The notes under the pieces were generated by a model that was not told where the DNA came from, made no database searches, and worked only from the letters and a program-made list of their open reading frames with translations. Below are positions 1-10,067 of a stretch of DNA of 64,000 nt, piece by piece. This DNA comes from Streptomyces sp. Tue 6430. GTDB taxonomy: Bacteria > Actinomycetota > Actinomycetes > Streptomycetales > Streptomycetaceae. How positions within the stretch are numbered: position 1 is the first letter of the stretch; every line of letters begins with the position of its first letter. The stretch spans positions 5,022,001 to 5,086,000 of the forward strand of contig JAKGSH010000010.1 of the NCBI GenBank assembly GCA_021568835.1, read 5' to 3'. The position numbers and the translations under genes were made by a program.

Positions 1-1
1 C

Positions 2-619
2 GGCTTCGTGCGGGAAGACGAGGACCTCTCCCGGGCCGCGGCACGCGAACTGGCCGAGGAGACCGGACTGCGCGCCCACGGTCCCGCCGCTCCCGACCAG
101 GACAACGGCGCTCACCTGGAACAGCTCGCCACCTACGGCGATCCCGAGCGCGACCCCCGGATGCGCGTGGTCAGCGTCGCCCACCTCGCCCTCGCCCCCG
201 ACCTGCCGGCACCGCGCGCCGGCGGCGACGCGAGCAACGCGCGCTGGGCCCCGGTCGAGGAACTGCTGCAGCAGGGCGGTTACGGCCGTGACGGCGAACC
301 GATGGCTCCCCTCGCCTTCGACCACACGCGGATCCTTGCCGATGGGGTCGAGCGGGCCCGCTCCAAGATCGAGTACTCCTCGCTGGCGACCGCGTTCTGC
401 CCCACCGAGTTCACCGTCGGCGAGCTGCGGCGGGTGTACGAGGCGGTGTGGGGCGTGGCGCTGGACCCGCGGAACTTCCACCGCAAGGTGACGGGCACGC
501 CGGGCTTCCTGGTTCCCACCGGTGGCACCACCACCCGCCAGGGCGGCCGCCCCGCGCAGCTCTTCCGCGCCGGTGGCGCGACCCTGCTCAACCCACCGAT
601 GCTGCGTCCCGAGGTGTGA
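2..619 (+). CDS. NUDIX hydrolase with C-terminal winged helix (NrtR-like), 5' truncated by window edge
   Basis: The reading frame is already open at the first bases of the window, so the true start lies upstream. It opens inside the NUDIX box: a Gly, then REDED, then the REL-x-EE-x-GL signature (ARELAEETGL), which binds the metal in NUDIX pyrophosphohydrolases. The last ~90 residues (from about SSLATAFCP through FTVGELRRVYEAVWG and FHRKVTGTPGF) look like the winged-helix domain found in NrtR-type proteins that sense ADP-ribose or NAD metabolites, with a basic GGTTTRQGGRPAQLF tail. It could therefore be either a hydrolase or a NAD-related repressor; the sequence cannot decide because the N-terminus is missing. 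A short hairpin (GCACGT/ACGTGC, 627-644) follows the stop and may end the transcript. Confidence 0.8.
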   Translation, partial: GFVREDEDLSRAAARELAEETGLRAHGPAAPDQDNGAHLEQLATYGDPERDPRMRVVSVAHLALAPDLPAPRAGGDASNARWAPVEELLQQGGYGRDGEPMAPLAFDHTRILADGVERARSKIEYSSLATAFCPTEFTVGELRRVYEAVWGVALDPRNFHRKVTGTPGFLVPTGGTTTRQGGRPAQLFRAGGATLLNPPMLRPEV

Positions 620-808
620 TCCCGGCGCACGTACCAGGACGTGCTGACCGGGCCGTGACCGCTCCCGGGGCGCCGCCCGCCGCCCGGTACTCACTTCGCG
701 CCTCCCGCGGATCGGGTGTCCGTGCCGATCGCCGTGCCGGTCGGGGTGGTTGGCGCACCACGACGATCGGGATTCCGCGGCCAGCCGTGCTGCCCCGCAA
801 AACGGGAC

Positions 809-823
809 ATAGCGCGCTATCTT
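809..823 (+). promoter_or_regulatory. 12-bp perfect palindrome overlapping a candidate -10 just upstream of the ABC gene
   Basis: ATAGCGCGCTAT (809-820) is a perfect palindrome, and its right end merges into TATCTT (818-823), which fits the TAnnnT -10 pattern. A transcript starting about 7 bases after this -10 would begin at the GTG at 831, giving a leaderless mRNA; this agrees with the lack of a Shine-Dalgarno sequence. No convincing -35 was seen. A repressor bound at the palindrome would block the promoter. The palindrome is seen directly; the function is inferred. Confidence 0.4.
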
Positions 824-830
824 GCTGCGG

Positions 831-2896
831 GTGATCCAGGCCTTCGGACTGACCAGCAATCCCCGCAAGGGCCTCCCGCTCGCGCTCGACGACGTCTCCT
901 TCGAGGCGCGCGCGGGACACGTCACCGTGCTGCTCGGAGCGCCGGGCGCGGGTAAGACCACGGCACTGAGACTCATGCTCGAACTTCAACAGGGCCGTGG
1001 TCTGACCTACTTCAGAGGCCGCCCCCTGCACCGCATCGCCCATCCGTCCCGGGAGGTCGGTGTCCTCCTGGGTGATGTGCCGGGGCATCCGGCCCGCACC
1101 GTCCGCGGCCATCTGCGCATGTTGTGTGCGGCCGCCGGTGTCGCGGTCCGACGGGCCGACGAAGTCCTCGAGGCGGTCGGCCTGGTCAGCCTGCGCGACG
1201 AGCGCCTGGGCACCCTCTCCCGCGGCATGGACCGCCGGCTCGGCCTCGCCTGCGCCCTCCTCGCCGATCCGCACACCCTCGTGCTCGACCACCCGGCCGA
1301 CGGGCTCTCCGAGCGTGAAAGCCGGTGGCTGCACGGTCTGCTGCGCGCGCACGCGGCCCAGGGCGGCACCGTGCTCTCGACCACGGCCGACCCCAAGGAG
1401 GCCGCCCGCACGGCCGACCGGGTCGTCACCCTGGACCGGGGCAGGCTCGTCGCAGACCAGGAGGCCCCATGCTTCGCCCGCACCCGGCTGCGGCCCCGCG
1501 TCGCCGTCCGCAGCCCGCACGCCACGCGCCTGGCGGCCACGCTCACCAAGGAAGCCCGTACCGCTCGCCGCTCCGTCGAGGTCGTGCAGGAGGACGGCAA
1601 CCGCCTCTCCGTGTACGGCAGCACCTGTGCCGATGTCGGGGAGGTCGCGTTCCGGCACCGCATCCTCGTCCACCAACTCGCGGACGAGGTCGGCGACATG
1701 GGCCCCGGAGCCGACGGCGGCGACGTGGACTCGACACGCGCCGGGCAAGAGATCGGCGGTCAGGGCGGTGAACCCGGCCCGGCCCAAGTCCGCGACGGTC
1801 GGCCGTCCGGCGACGCACCCCACGAGGAGCAGCCCACCGCAGCCGCCGACACCCCCTCTCCGCAACCGGCCCCCTCGACCCCGGACCCGCCCTCCACCTC
1901 CACCCCCCTCTCCACCGGAACCGCCCCGGGACCGGCCACACCGAGGCCGGCCGTCGCAGCCGCGACGGCGCCCCCCGTGCGGCCGGCCCCGCCGGAAGAC
2001 GTCACCGACGACTCCACGGCCGCCGCCGCTCGATCCGCCCGCACCCCGCTCAGGGGCCCCTCGGGTCCCTCCCGCGCTCTCGAGGGCGCCCTGCCGGCCC
2101 TGCCGCCCCCATCGCCGTCCGTTCCGCCCCCAGCCCGCTGCGTCCCCTCCGCTACGAACTGCGCCGCGCCGCCGGTGTCAGCACCGGCTTCGTCACCGGC
2201 GCCGTCGTCCTGCTCGTCTCCGCCCTCACCTCGCTCGTCCTGGCCCGTATCGGTCACACCTCGCAGGCACGCCTGCTGGCCGCCTGGCCCGTGCAGATGC
2301 CGCTGCCCCCGGCGGCGCTCGGCGCGGGCCTGCTCGGCGCGCTCGCCTTCGGGGACGAGTTCCGCCACCCCGCCCTGGCGGCGGATCGCGGGAGCGTGCC
2401 GCGCAGACTGGGCCTGCTCGTCGCCAAGCTCCTGGTCTCCGCCCTCACCGCGCTGATGCTCGCCTTCCTCACCGCGGGCTGTGACGCCGAAGCGCTCTAT
2501 CTGTTCTACGGACGGGAGTTCACGCAGGTTCCCGCCGACTGGTTGCAACTGGGCGCGGGTTGGCTCGCGCTCACGGTCGGCTGCGCCTGGGCCGGCGTCC
2601 TGGCCGCGGGCGTCTTCCGGTCCACCACGGCCGGACTCGCGGCGGTGGTCGCCGTACCGGTGGCCGTCGTACCGCTCGTACAGAAGGCCGTGGAGAGCGC
2701 ATCTGTGCGGACCGCCGCCGGATTCTCGGTGCGGCTGCGTGAGGTGCTGCTGTCGCAGTGGCCCTTCGGCGGAGACCGCTATGTGGCGGCCGTGTTGCGT
2801 GTGATCACTCAACCCGTGGGTGGAGCTTTGGCGTTGTCGCTGAGCGGTCTGCTCTGCGCGTATCTGCTCACAAACATGCGCAGTCGTGCCCGATGA
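831..2896 (+). CDS. ABC transporter ATP-binding protein fused to a C-terminal membrane region (frameshifted in this sequence)
   Basis: The N-terminal ~230 residues form an ABC ATPase. The Walker A is GAPGAGKTT (about residues 35-43). The signature loop LSRGMDRRLGL is degenerate, Walker B reads TLVLDHPAD (about residue 153) with His where the catalytic Glu normally sits, and the H-loop position is STTADP. A Pro/Ala/Thr-rich linker follows, then a hydrophobic C-terminal domain with several membrane segments (for example GFVTGAVVLLVSALTSLVLA). The membrane part is in a different frame from the ATPase; the switch lies near the C5 run at 2106-2110 and one extra C restores a single protein of about 690 residues. 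GTG at 831 is preferred to TTG at 822 because the homology-like start VIQAFGLTSNP begins there. The substrate is unknown. The missing Glu suggests weak hydrolysis or a non-transport role. Confidence 0.75.
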
Positions 2897-2958
2897 CGAC
2901 CGTCCGTTCCTGGCTGGGAGTGGATTGTGCGCAACTCCCCACAGAACGCCCATTTCTT

Positions 2959-2966
2959 TCCGATAA
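2959..2966 (+). promoter_or_regulatory. Candidate sigma-WhiG (FliA-type) -10 element upstream of whiH
   Basis: TCCGATAA lies about 93 bases before the whiH start and matches seven of eight positions of the sigma-WhiG -10 GCCGATAA. The expected -35 TAAA is poor here (CACA at 2940-2943 with 15-base spacing). Known biology supports it: whiH of S. coelicolor is transcribed by sigma-WhiG and represses itself. The motif is seen; the assignment is inferred. Confidence 0.4.
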
Positions 2967-3058
2967 GGCGTCAATTGCGACGGGGTGAGCGATCACCCTT
3001 TCGTGTGCTTTTCACCAAAGACCTCAAGGCAGTTGGAGACGGCGCCGACAAAAGATTC

Positions 3059-3946
3059 GTGAGTACCCTTGCGCACACCATGATGACCACCGCCCGCTCC
3101 GCCGACTCCGGTCTGGCCGGCCCGGGCGAACTCGACCGCTACCCCTTCGGGGAGGGCTCCGTCGCCGATCGCGTCGGCGCCCCCGTCTGGGAGGGCGCGG
3201 ATCCCGAGCTGGGCCGTGTGGGCCGGCGTGGCGCGGGCAGCCGCGGACGCGGGCTGCACGGCCAACTCGTCCAGCAGCTCGGCCAGATGATCGTCTCCGG
3301 CGACCTGGGTGCGGACCGTCCGCTCGTGCCGGAGGAGATCGGCCAGCGCTTCGAGGTCTCCCGCACCGTCGTCCGCGAGTCGCTCCGGGTCCTGGAGGCC
3401 AAGGGGCTCGTCAGCGCCCGCCCGAACGTCGGTACGCGCGTGCGTCCCGTGAGCGACTGGAACCTTCTCGACCCGGACATCATCGAGTGGCGCGCCTTCG
3501 GCCCGCAGCGCGACAACCAGCGGCGCGAGCTGAGCGAGCTGCGCTGGACGATCGAGCCGCTCGCCGCCCGCCTCGCTGCCGGGCACGGGCGCGAGGACGT
3601 CCAGCAGCGCCTGTCGGACATGGTCGAGATCATGGGGCACGCCATGGGGCAGGGGGACGCGCTCACCTATTCCCGGGCCGACGCCGAGTTCCACTCGCTG
3701 CTCATCCAGGTGGCGGGGAACCGCATGCTGGAGCACCTCTCCGGCATCGTGTCCTCCGCGCTCCAGGTCTCCGGCGGTCCGGTCACGGGCTGTGACCGGC
3801 CGACCGAGGCGTCGCTGGGCCACCACGGCAGGATCGCCGACGCCCTCGCCGCGGGTGACGGAGCCGGTGCCGAAGCGGCCATGCGTCAGCTGCTCACCGT
3901 CCACCCCGAGGTGGAGCGGGTCGTTCCGGCGCCCCGCGAGCACTGA
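3059..3946 (+). CDS. whiH: Sporulation transcription factor WhiH (GntR/FadR family)
   Basis: This is a 295-residue GntR-family regulator. After an ~65-residue leader with a Gly/Arg-rich RRGAGSRGRGLHGQL segment comes a winged helix-turn-helix (LVPEEIGQRFEVSRTVVRES to SARPNVGTRVRPV), then an all-helical FCD-type ligand domain with metal-ligand-like DAEFHSLLIQVAGN and a late SLGHHGRI His pair. GTG at 3059 gives the start VSTLAHTMMTT; longer versions upstream lack a good ribosome site. Its position directly before hrdB, with nothing between, is the arrangement of whiH-hrdB in S. coelicolor. WhiH is needed for timely septation of aerial hyphae. The gene is followed by a strong palindromic terminator, so it should be transcribed separately from hrdB. 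Confidence 0.9.
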   Translation: MSTLAHTMMTTARSADSGLAGPGELDRYPFGEGSVADRVGAPVWEGADPELGRVGRRGAGSRGRGLHGQLVQQLGQMIVSGDLGADRPLVPEEIGQRFEVSRTVVRESLRVLEAKGLVSARPNVGTRVRPVSDWNLLDPDIIEWRAFGPQRDNQRRELSELRWTIEPLAARLAAGHGREDVQQRLSDMVEIMGHAMGQGDALTYSRADAEFHSLLIQVAGNRMLEHLSGIVSSALQVSGGPVTGCDRPTEASLGHHGRIADALAAGDGAGAEAAMRQLLTVHPEVERVVPAPREH

Positions 3947-4035
3947 CCGCACACCGCGGTCGGCGCGGCCGGGGATGCCCGCCTCCTCTTCCTCCTCCCG
4001 CGTCGTGCCCCGCCTTCCCGCCTTCCCGCCCTCCC

Positions 4036-4077
4036 GTCGGACCCCGCAGACCCGGATCCGGGTCTGCGGGGTCCGAC
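4036..4077 (+). terminator. 42-bp perfect palindrome, terminator of whiH
   Basis: The sequence is perfectly self-complementary over 42 bases, centred on GGATCC (4054-4059), with arms reading CGGACCCCGCAGACCC and its complement. No U tract follows, as is usual in Streptomyces. It separates whiH from the hrdB promoter region and would work on either strand. Confidence 0.8.
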
Positions 4078-4093
4078 CGTGCGTCGGGGCCGA

Positions 4094-4127
4094 TTGACTC
4101 GCAACGGTGTGGGTAGACACTGCGAGT
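4094..4127 (+). promoter_or_regulatory. hrdB upstream element: TTGACT with nested inverted repeats
   Basis: The stretch after the whiH terminator (4078-4388, just over 300 bases) carries no gene. It contains TTGACT (4094-4099), a GGTAGACA element (4112-4119) at short spacing, and a 7-bp inverted repeat ACTCGCA (4097-4103) / TGCGAGT (4121-4127) that encloses a second pair GTGT (4107-4110) / ACAC (4117-4120). This is the likely hrdB promoter and operator region. The exact promoter and its sigma factor (ShbA controls hrdB in S. griseus) cannot be fixed by reading. Confidence 0.4.
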
Positions 4128-4388
4128 GACCTTATCTGCCCGTGTCTGACCGCCTTTGAGCGCTTACGGGGTGTGACTCGGGCCACGAAGATTGGGCGTA
4201 ACGCTCAGGGAAGCAACGCGATGACCTAAGAGGTGGCAGCCGCGGAGGGAATACGGACGCCAGAGAAGGCGCTGTGCAACTTCCCGGCCCCCACCCGCCC
4301 CGTCGGCCCACCCCCAAGGCCGGTGGTCGGCTCCTGTCCGTCGTGGACGGGGCCGGAAGCCGTTTTCCAACGTTCCGAGAGGTTGTTC

Positions 4389-5930
<1,542 letters not shown>

Positions 5931-5948
5931 GTCGACTTCGTACGACGT

Positions 5949-5984
5949 CGAAGGCCCGGTCCCCCGCGGGGAGCCGGGCCTTCG
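5949..5984 (+). terminator. hrdB terminator hairpin
   Basis: An 11-bp perfect stem, CGAAGGCCCGG (5949-5959) with CCGGGCCTTCG (5974-5984), has a loop that itself contains CCCCGCGGGG. It starts 18 bases after the hrdB stop. Confidence 0.85.
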
Positions 5985-6062
5985 CCCTGGCGTCCGGGTG
6001 CGCGGTGCCAGGAGCTGGACCACTCTGGGTGTTCCTTGATCACCCCAGAGTGAGGAGCGTGC

Positions 6063-6936
6063 ATGCGTCGTCCCCTGGTCCGGGTGCTGACCCGGCCGCT
6101 GGTCCTGGCGGCCGCGGCCATGGCCATACCCCTGGCCTCCGCCGCCTCTGCGACCCCGGGGGCCCCCGACGGTGTCGTCGTGGGAGGCTTCCCGGTCGAT
6201 GTGTCGGACAGCCCCTGGACCGTCGCCCTGTCCAGCCGTGACCGGTTCGGAGGTATGCGGTCCGGGCAGTTCTGCGGGGGAGTGGCCGTCGGCCCGACCA
6301 CGGTGCTCACCGCTGCCCACTGCATGGGTGAGGAAGCCCTGGGGTCCCCCCTGACCGGGCGCGCGACCTGAAGGTCGTCGCGGGCCGCACGGACCTCTAC
6401 TCGGACGCGGGCCGGGAAATCTCCGTGAGCGAGATCTGGGTGAACCCCGCCTATGACACTTACGGCAACTCGGGCGACTTCGCCGTGCTCGGCCTGGCCG
6501 AGCCGCTGCCGCGGACTTCGGTCGTCACGATGGCCGGCGCCGGCGATCCGGCGTACGAGCCGGGGACCGAGGCCATGGTCTACGGCTGGGGGGACACCAC
6601 GGGGGCGGTTCCTACGCCCATGGTCTGCGGGCCGCCCGCGTGCATGTGCTGCGGGACAGCGTCTGCGCGAACGCCTACCCGGGGCCGGCCGACGGCACGT
6701 ACCGGGCGCAGGCGATGCTGTGCGCAGGGGAGGCCCAAGGGGGTCGCGACTCGTGTCAGGGGGACAGCGGCGGGCCACTGGTCGCCCAGGGCCGGCTGAT
6801 CGGTCTTGTGTCCTGGGGGGACGGATGTGGACGGGCCGGGAGCCCCGGCGTCTACACGCGCGTGTCCGACATCGTCAGCACACTGCGCTGGGAGGCCGCA
6901 CTGCCGGGTGCCGCCCGGATGCCGCGCAAGGGCTGA
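6063..6936 (+). CDS. Secreted trypsin-like serine protease, S1 family (two apparent frameshifts)
   Basis: A Sec signal peptide is clear (MRRPLVRVLTRPLVLAAAAM then an Ala-rich cut region SAASATP). A trypsin fold follows, with the mature-like start VVVGGFPV, the catalytic His in LTAAHCMG, an Asp region NSGDFAVLGLAEPL, and the Ser in DSCQGDSGGPLV, then LVSWGDGCG and PGVYTRVS. The three parts lie in three frames: one G is missing in the G4 run 6341-6344 and one in the G5 run 6601-6605, and adding both back gives one continuous ~290-residue protease. The start is ATG 6063 with GAGGAG six bases before it. All catalytic residues are intact, which argues for sequencing error rather than decay. It is the gene directly after hrdB, as in S. 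coelicolor. Confidence 0.85.
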
Positions 6937-6957
6937 ACCGGGACGACGAACGAGTAC

Positions 6958-6991
6958 GGGCGGCCGCCCCTGGGACGCAGGGCGGCCGCCC
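6958..6991. terminator. Bidirectional terminator between the protease and the DUF7455 gene
   Basis: Two copies of GGGCGGCCGCCC (6958-6969 and 6980-6991), itself self-complementary, pair to give a 12-bp stem with a 10-base loop. It sits between convergent genes. Confidence 0.8.
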
Positions 6992-7037
6992 GCTACCAGC
7001 CTGTGCCGGTCGTGGCTCGTCGTCGAACGCGAACTGT

Positions 7038-7262
7038 TCAGCGCTCTTCTTCTGAGGCGGGAACGGCGGTCAGTCGCTCCGTCTCGTCCTGTATCTCAGC
7101 GGCGATCTTCTTGAGTTCCGGCTCGAACTTGCGACCGTGGTGGGCGCAGAAGAGCAGTTCTCCGCCGCTGAGCAGGACGACGCGCACGTACGCCTGGGCG
7201 CCGCAGCGGTCGCAGCGGTCAGCGGCCGTCATCGGGCTCGCGGGGGTCAGAACAGTAGTCAC
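7038..7262 (-). CDS. Small zinc-ribbon-like protein, DUF7455 family
   Basis: This 74-residue soluble protein carries CDRCGAQAYVRVVLLSGGEL followed by FCAHHGRK, a CxxC...CxHH arrangement that could bind one zinc ion. The C-terminal part is a short charged helix (FEPELKKIAAEIQDETERL). It resembles the small proteins now grouped as DUF7455, widespread in Streptomyces and often next to hrdB/parE. No function is established. It is transcribed away from parE and could share the 441-base intergenic region with it. Confidence 0.75.
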   Translation of the reverse strand: MTTVLTPASPMTAADRCDRCGAQAYVRVVLLSGGELLFCAHHGRKFEPELKKIAAEIQDETERLTAVPASEEER

Positions 7263-7552
7263 GTCGCCTCTTCTCTAGCTCGACGAGCTGTCGTACCAGG
7301 GTCAACATCCAACCAGCCCCAAACGTTCCCGCTCGTGGCTTCTCCTCGAAAAAATCTTCCGAGGCGGCCGTCTGCTGCCGGTTTGGCGGCGAATGTGCCG
7401 TATTACGTGTCTGTCGTGTCGTACGGTTTCGCGCTGTCGGTCATGGTCCCGTCCTCCCGGCTGGATTGCCGGTTCGTTCATGAGGACGTGCCCGGAGCCT
7501 AAATGGTTCATGCCCGAAGGGAACGTGATATGTACTTCACTCCATCGAGGGA

Positions 7553-7582
7553 TCGAACATGCATACGACGCTGGACTAGTGT
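7553..7582 (+). promoter_or_regulatory. Candidate parE promoter in the 441-base gene-free region 7263-7703
   Basis: The region between the DUF7455 gene and parE has lower GC than its surroundings and no credible gene. The best promoter-like pair is TCGAAC (7553-7558), 18 bases, TAGTGT (7577-7582), a fair match to HrdB-type promoters at -10 and weak at -35. Apart from parE's ribosome site AGGAG (7691-7695) I see nothing else definite. Confidence 0.3.
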
Positions 7583-7703
7583 GAGTTCGGGGGAGGGTGG
7601 CGTGACAACGGCTCTACCAGGCCTCGGTACCCTCTTTGCGGCGACCGAAGCCGCGCCCTTACCCCGTAAGGGCCCATCTGAAATTCAGCGAGGAGCGAAC
7701 CGC

Positions 7704-9827
7704 GTGACCGCCGATACGTCCGTGCCGTCCACAGCGCTGCTGGCAGGAGCAGACCGGGACGGTTCCAACTACACCGCGCGGCACCTGCTCGTCCTCGAAG
7801 GCCTCGAGGCCGTGCGCAAGCGCCCGGGTATGTACATCGGGTCCACCGACAGTCGTGGCCTCATGCACTGCCTCTGGGAGATCATCGACAACTCCGTCGA
7901 CGAGGCCCTCGGGGGCTACGGCGACCACATCGAGGTGATCCTCCACGACGACGGCTCCGTCGAGGTGCGGGACAACGGCCGGGGCATCCCCGTCGACGTC
8001 GAGCCCAAGACCGGTCTGTCCGGTGTCGAGGTCGTCATGACCAAGCTGCACGCCGGCGGCAAGTTCGGCGGTGGCTCGTATGCCGCCTCCGGCGGTCTGC
8101 ACGGTGTCGGCGCCTCGGTGGTGAACGCCCTGTCCGCCCGGCTCGACGTCGAGGTCGACCGCGGTGGACACACCCATGCGATCAGCTTCCGCCGCGGCGT
8201 CCCCGGGGCGTTCGCCGGCGCCGGGCCCGACGCGAAGTTCGAGCCCGCGAGCGGGCTGCGCAAGACCAAGCGGATCCCCAAGACCCGCAGCGGCACGCGC
8301 GTGCGCTACTGGGCCGACCGGCAGATCTTCCTCAAGGACGCCAAGCTCTCTCTGGAGCACCTTCACCAGCGCGCCCGCCAGACCGCTTTCCTGGTGCCCG
8401 GCCTGACGATCGTCGTGCGCGACGAATACGGCCTGGGCGACGGCGGCAGCAAGGGCGAGGAGTCCTTCCGCTTCGACGGCGGCATCAGCGAGTTCTGCGA
8501 GTACCTCGCCGCCGACAGGCCCGTCTGCGACGTCCTCCGCTTCACCGGGCAGGGCTCCTTCAAGGAGACGGTGCCCGTCCTCGACGACCACGGCCAGATG
8601 ACGCCGACGGAGGTCACCCGCGAGCTGGGCGTCGACGTCGCGCTGCGCTGGGGCACCGGGTACGACACCACGCTCCGGTCCTTCGTCAACATCATCGCCA
8701 CTCCCAAGGGCGGCACCCACATGGCGGGCTTCGAGCAGGCCGTCGCCAAGACGATGAACGAGGTGCTGCGCGCCAAGAAGCTGCTGCGCGTCGCCGAGGA
8801 CGACATCGTCAAGGACGACGCGCTGGAGGGCCTGACCGCCGTCGTCACGGTCCGGCTCGCCGAGCCGCAGTTCGAGGGCCAGACCAAGGAGGTTCTCGGC
8901 ACCTCGGCGGCCCGCCGCATCGTGAACACCGTGGTCTCCCGGGAGCTCAAGGCGTTCCTGACGTCCACCAAGCGGGACGCGGCGGCCCAGGCGCGGGTCG
9001 TCATGGAGAAGGCCGTCGCCGCCGCCCGCACGCGTATCGCGGCCCGGCAGCACAAGGACGCCCAGCGCCGCAAGACGGCTCTGGAGTCCTCCTCCCTGCC
9101 CGCCAAGCTCGCGGACTGCCGCAGCGACGACGTCGACCGCAGCGAGTTGTTCATCGTCGAGGGCGACTCGGCGCTCGGTACGGCGAAGCTCGCGCGGAAC
9201 TCCGAGTTCCAGGCGCTTCTGCCGATCCGGGGCAAGATCCTCAACGTTCAGAAGTCGTCCGTGACCGACATGCTCAAGAATGCCGAGTGCGGTGCGATCA
9301 TCCAGGTCATAGGGGCGGGCTCCGGGCGGACCTTCGACATCGACGCGGCCCGTTACGGCAAGATCATCATGATGACCGACGCCGATGTGGACGGCTCCCA
9401 CATCCGGTGCCTGCTGCTGACGTTGTTCCAGCGGTACATGCGGCCCATGGTGGAAGCGGGCCGGGTGTTCGCGGCGGTGCCGCCGCTGCACCGTATCGAG
9501 CTCGTCCAGCCCAAGAGGGGGCAGGAGAAGTACGTGTACACGTACTCGGACCGCGAGCTGCGGGACAAGCTCATGGAGTTCCAGAGCAAGGGGGTCCGGT
9601 ACAAGGACTCCATCCAGCGCTACAAGGGTCTCGGTGAGATGGACGCCGATCAGCTGGCCGAGACCACGATGGACCCGCGGCACCGCACCCTGCGGCGGAT
9701 CAACCTCTCCGACCTGGAGGCGGCCGAGCAGGTGTTCGATCTACTGATGGGGAACGACGTGGCACCGCGCAAGGAGTTCATCTCCAGCTCCGCGGCGACG
9801 CTGGACCGGTCGCGGATCGACGCGTAA
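7704..9827 (+). CDS. parE: DNA topoisomerase IV subunit B (ParE)
   Basis: This 707-residue type IIA topoisomerase B subunit starts at GTG 7704, eight bases after AGGAG. The GHKL ATPase motifs are complete (EIIDNSVDEALGGY, DNGRGIPV, GGLHGVGASVVN) and the switch Lys lies in GQTKEVLG. The TOPRIM domain has the catalytic Glu in VEGDSALG and the metal Asp cluster in TDADVDGSHIR. With ParC it decatenates sister chromosomes, which matters especially when syncytial hyphae divide into spores. It is called ParE rather than GyrB because of its length, its place near hrdB, and parC being in the same window; gyrB normally lies by the origin. One oddity is Cys after DGSHIR, where Thr is usual. A strong terminator follows. 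Confidence 0.93.
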   Translation: MTADTSVPSTALLAGADRDGSNYTARHLLVLEGLEAVRKRPGMYIGSTDSRGLMHCLWEIIDNSVDEALGGYGDHIEVILHDDGSVEVRDNGRGIPVDVEPKTGLSGVEVVMTKLHAGGKFGGGSYAASGGLHGVGASVVNALSARLDVEVDRGGHTHAISFRRGVPGAFAGAGPDAKFEPASGLRKTKRIPKTRSGTRVRYWADRQIFLKDAKLSLEHLHQRARQTAFLVPGLTIVVRDEYGLGDGGSKGEESFRFDGGISEFCEYLAADRPVCDVLRFTGQGSFKETVPVLDDHGQMTPTEVTRELGVDVALRWGTGYDTTLRSFVNIIATPKGGTHMAGFEQAVAKTMNEVLRAKKLLRVAEDDIVKDDALEGLTAVVTVRLAEPQFEGQTKEVLGTSAARRIVNTVVSRELKAFLTSTKRDAAAQARVVMEKAVAAARTRIAARQHKDAQRRKTALESSSLPAKLADCRSDDVDRSELFIVEGDSALGTAKLARNSEFQALLPIRGKILNVQKSSVTDMLKNAECGAIIQVIGAGSGRTFDIDAARYGKIIMMTDADVDGSHIRCLLLTLFQRYMRPMVEAGRVFAAVPPLHRIELVQPKRGQEKYVYTYSDRELRDKLMEFQSKGVRYKDSIQRYKGLGEMDADQLAETTMDPRHRTLRRINLSDLEAAEQVFDLLMGNDVAPRKEFISSSAATLDRSRIDA

Positions 9828-9833
9828 CGGCTG

Positions 9834-9875
9834 ACGCCGGGCCGGGCGGCCCACCGGGCGGGGCCGGCCCGGCGT
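9834..9875 (+). terminator. parE terminator
   Basis: A 12-bp stem, ACGCCGGGCCGG (9834-9845) with CCGGCCCGGCGT (9864-9875), starts seven bases past the parE stop. Confidence 0.8.
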
Positions 9876-9922
9876 GCGGGTCGGCCCCGCCCGGCGTTCC
9901 GGTCACTCGCGGTCGGCGGGGT

Positions 9923-9974
9923 TCCACCCGTGGGTGGAGAACACGGCCCGCCATGGTCCACCCATGATCCACCC
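9923..9974 (+). promoter_or_regulatory. Cluster of four TCCACCC half-sites ahead of the NarL-type operon
   Basis: TCCACCC occurs at 9923-9929, inverted at 9932-9938 (making TCCACCC-GT-GGGTGGA), and again direct at 9957-9963 and 9968-9974. All lie within 52 bases and about 95 bases before the first gene of the operon. Such clustering fits binding of a dimeric LuxR-type regulator, possibly the response regulator of this operon acting on itself. The sites are seen; the binding is inferred. Confidence 0.45.
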
Positions 9975-10067
9975 GGAGTCCGATCTGCGGACTCGCGCCT
10001 TTCCGTAGCGTCGAAGGCGTCGACGGCACTGGCTGTCGGCGGTCCCTTCCCGCTCACGGAGGCTGAG

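Noticed and set aside
6063..6936. Protease pseudogene
   Set aside because: Both breaks are single G losses in runs and the catalytic triad is intact, as in the 16 other broken genes; error is more likely than decay.
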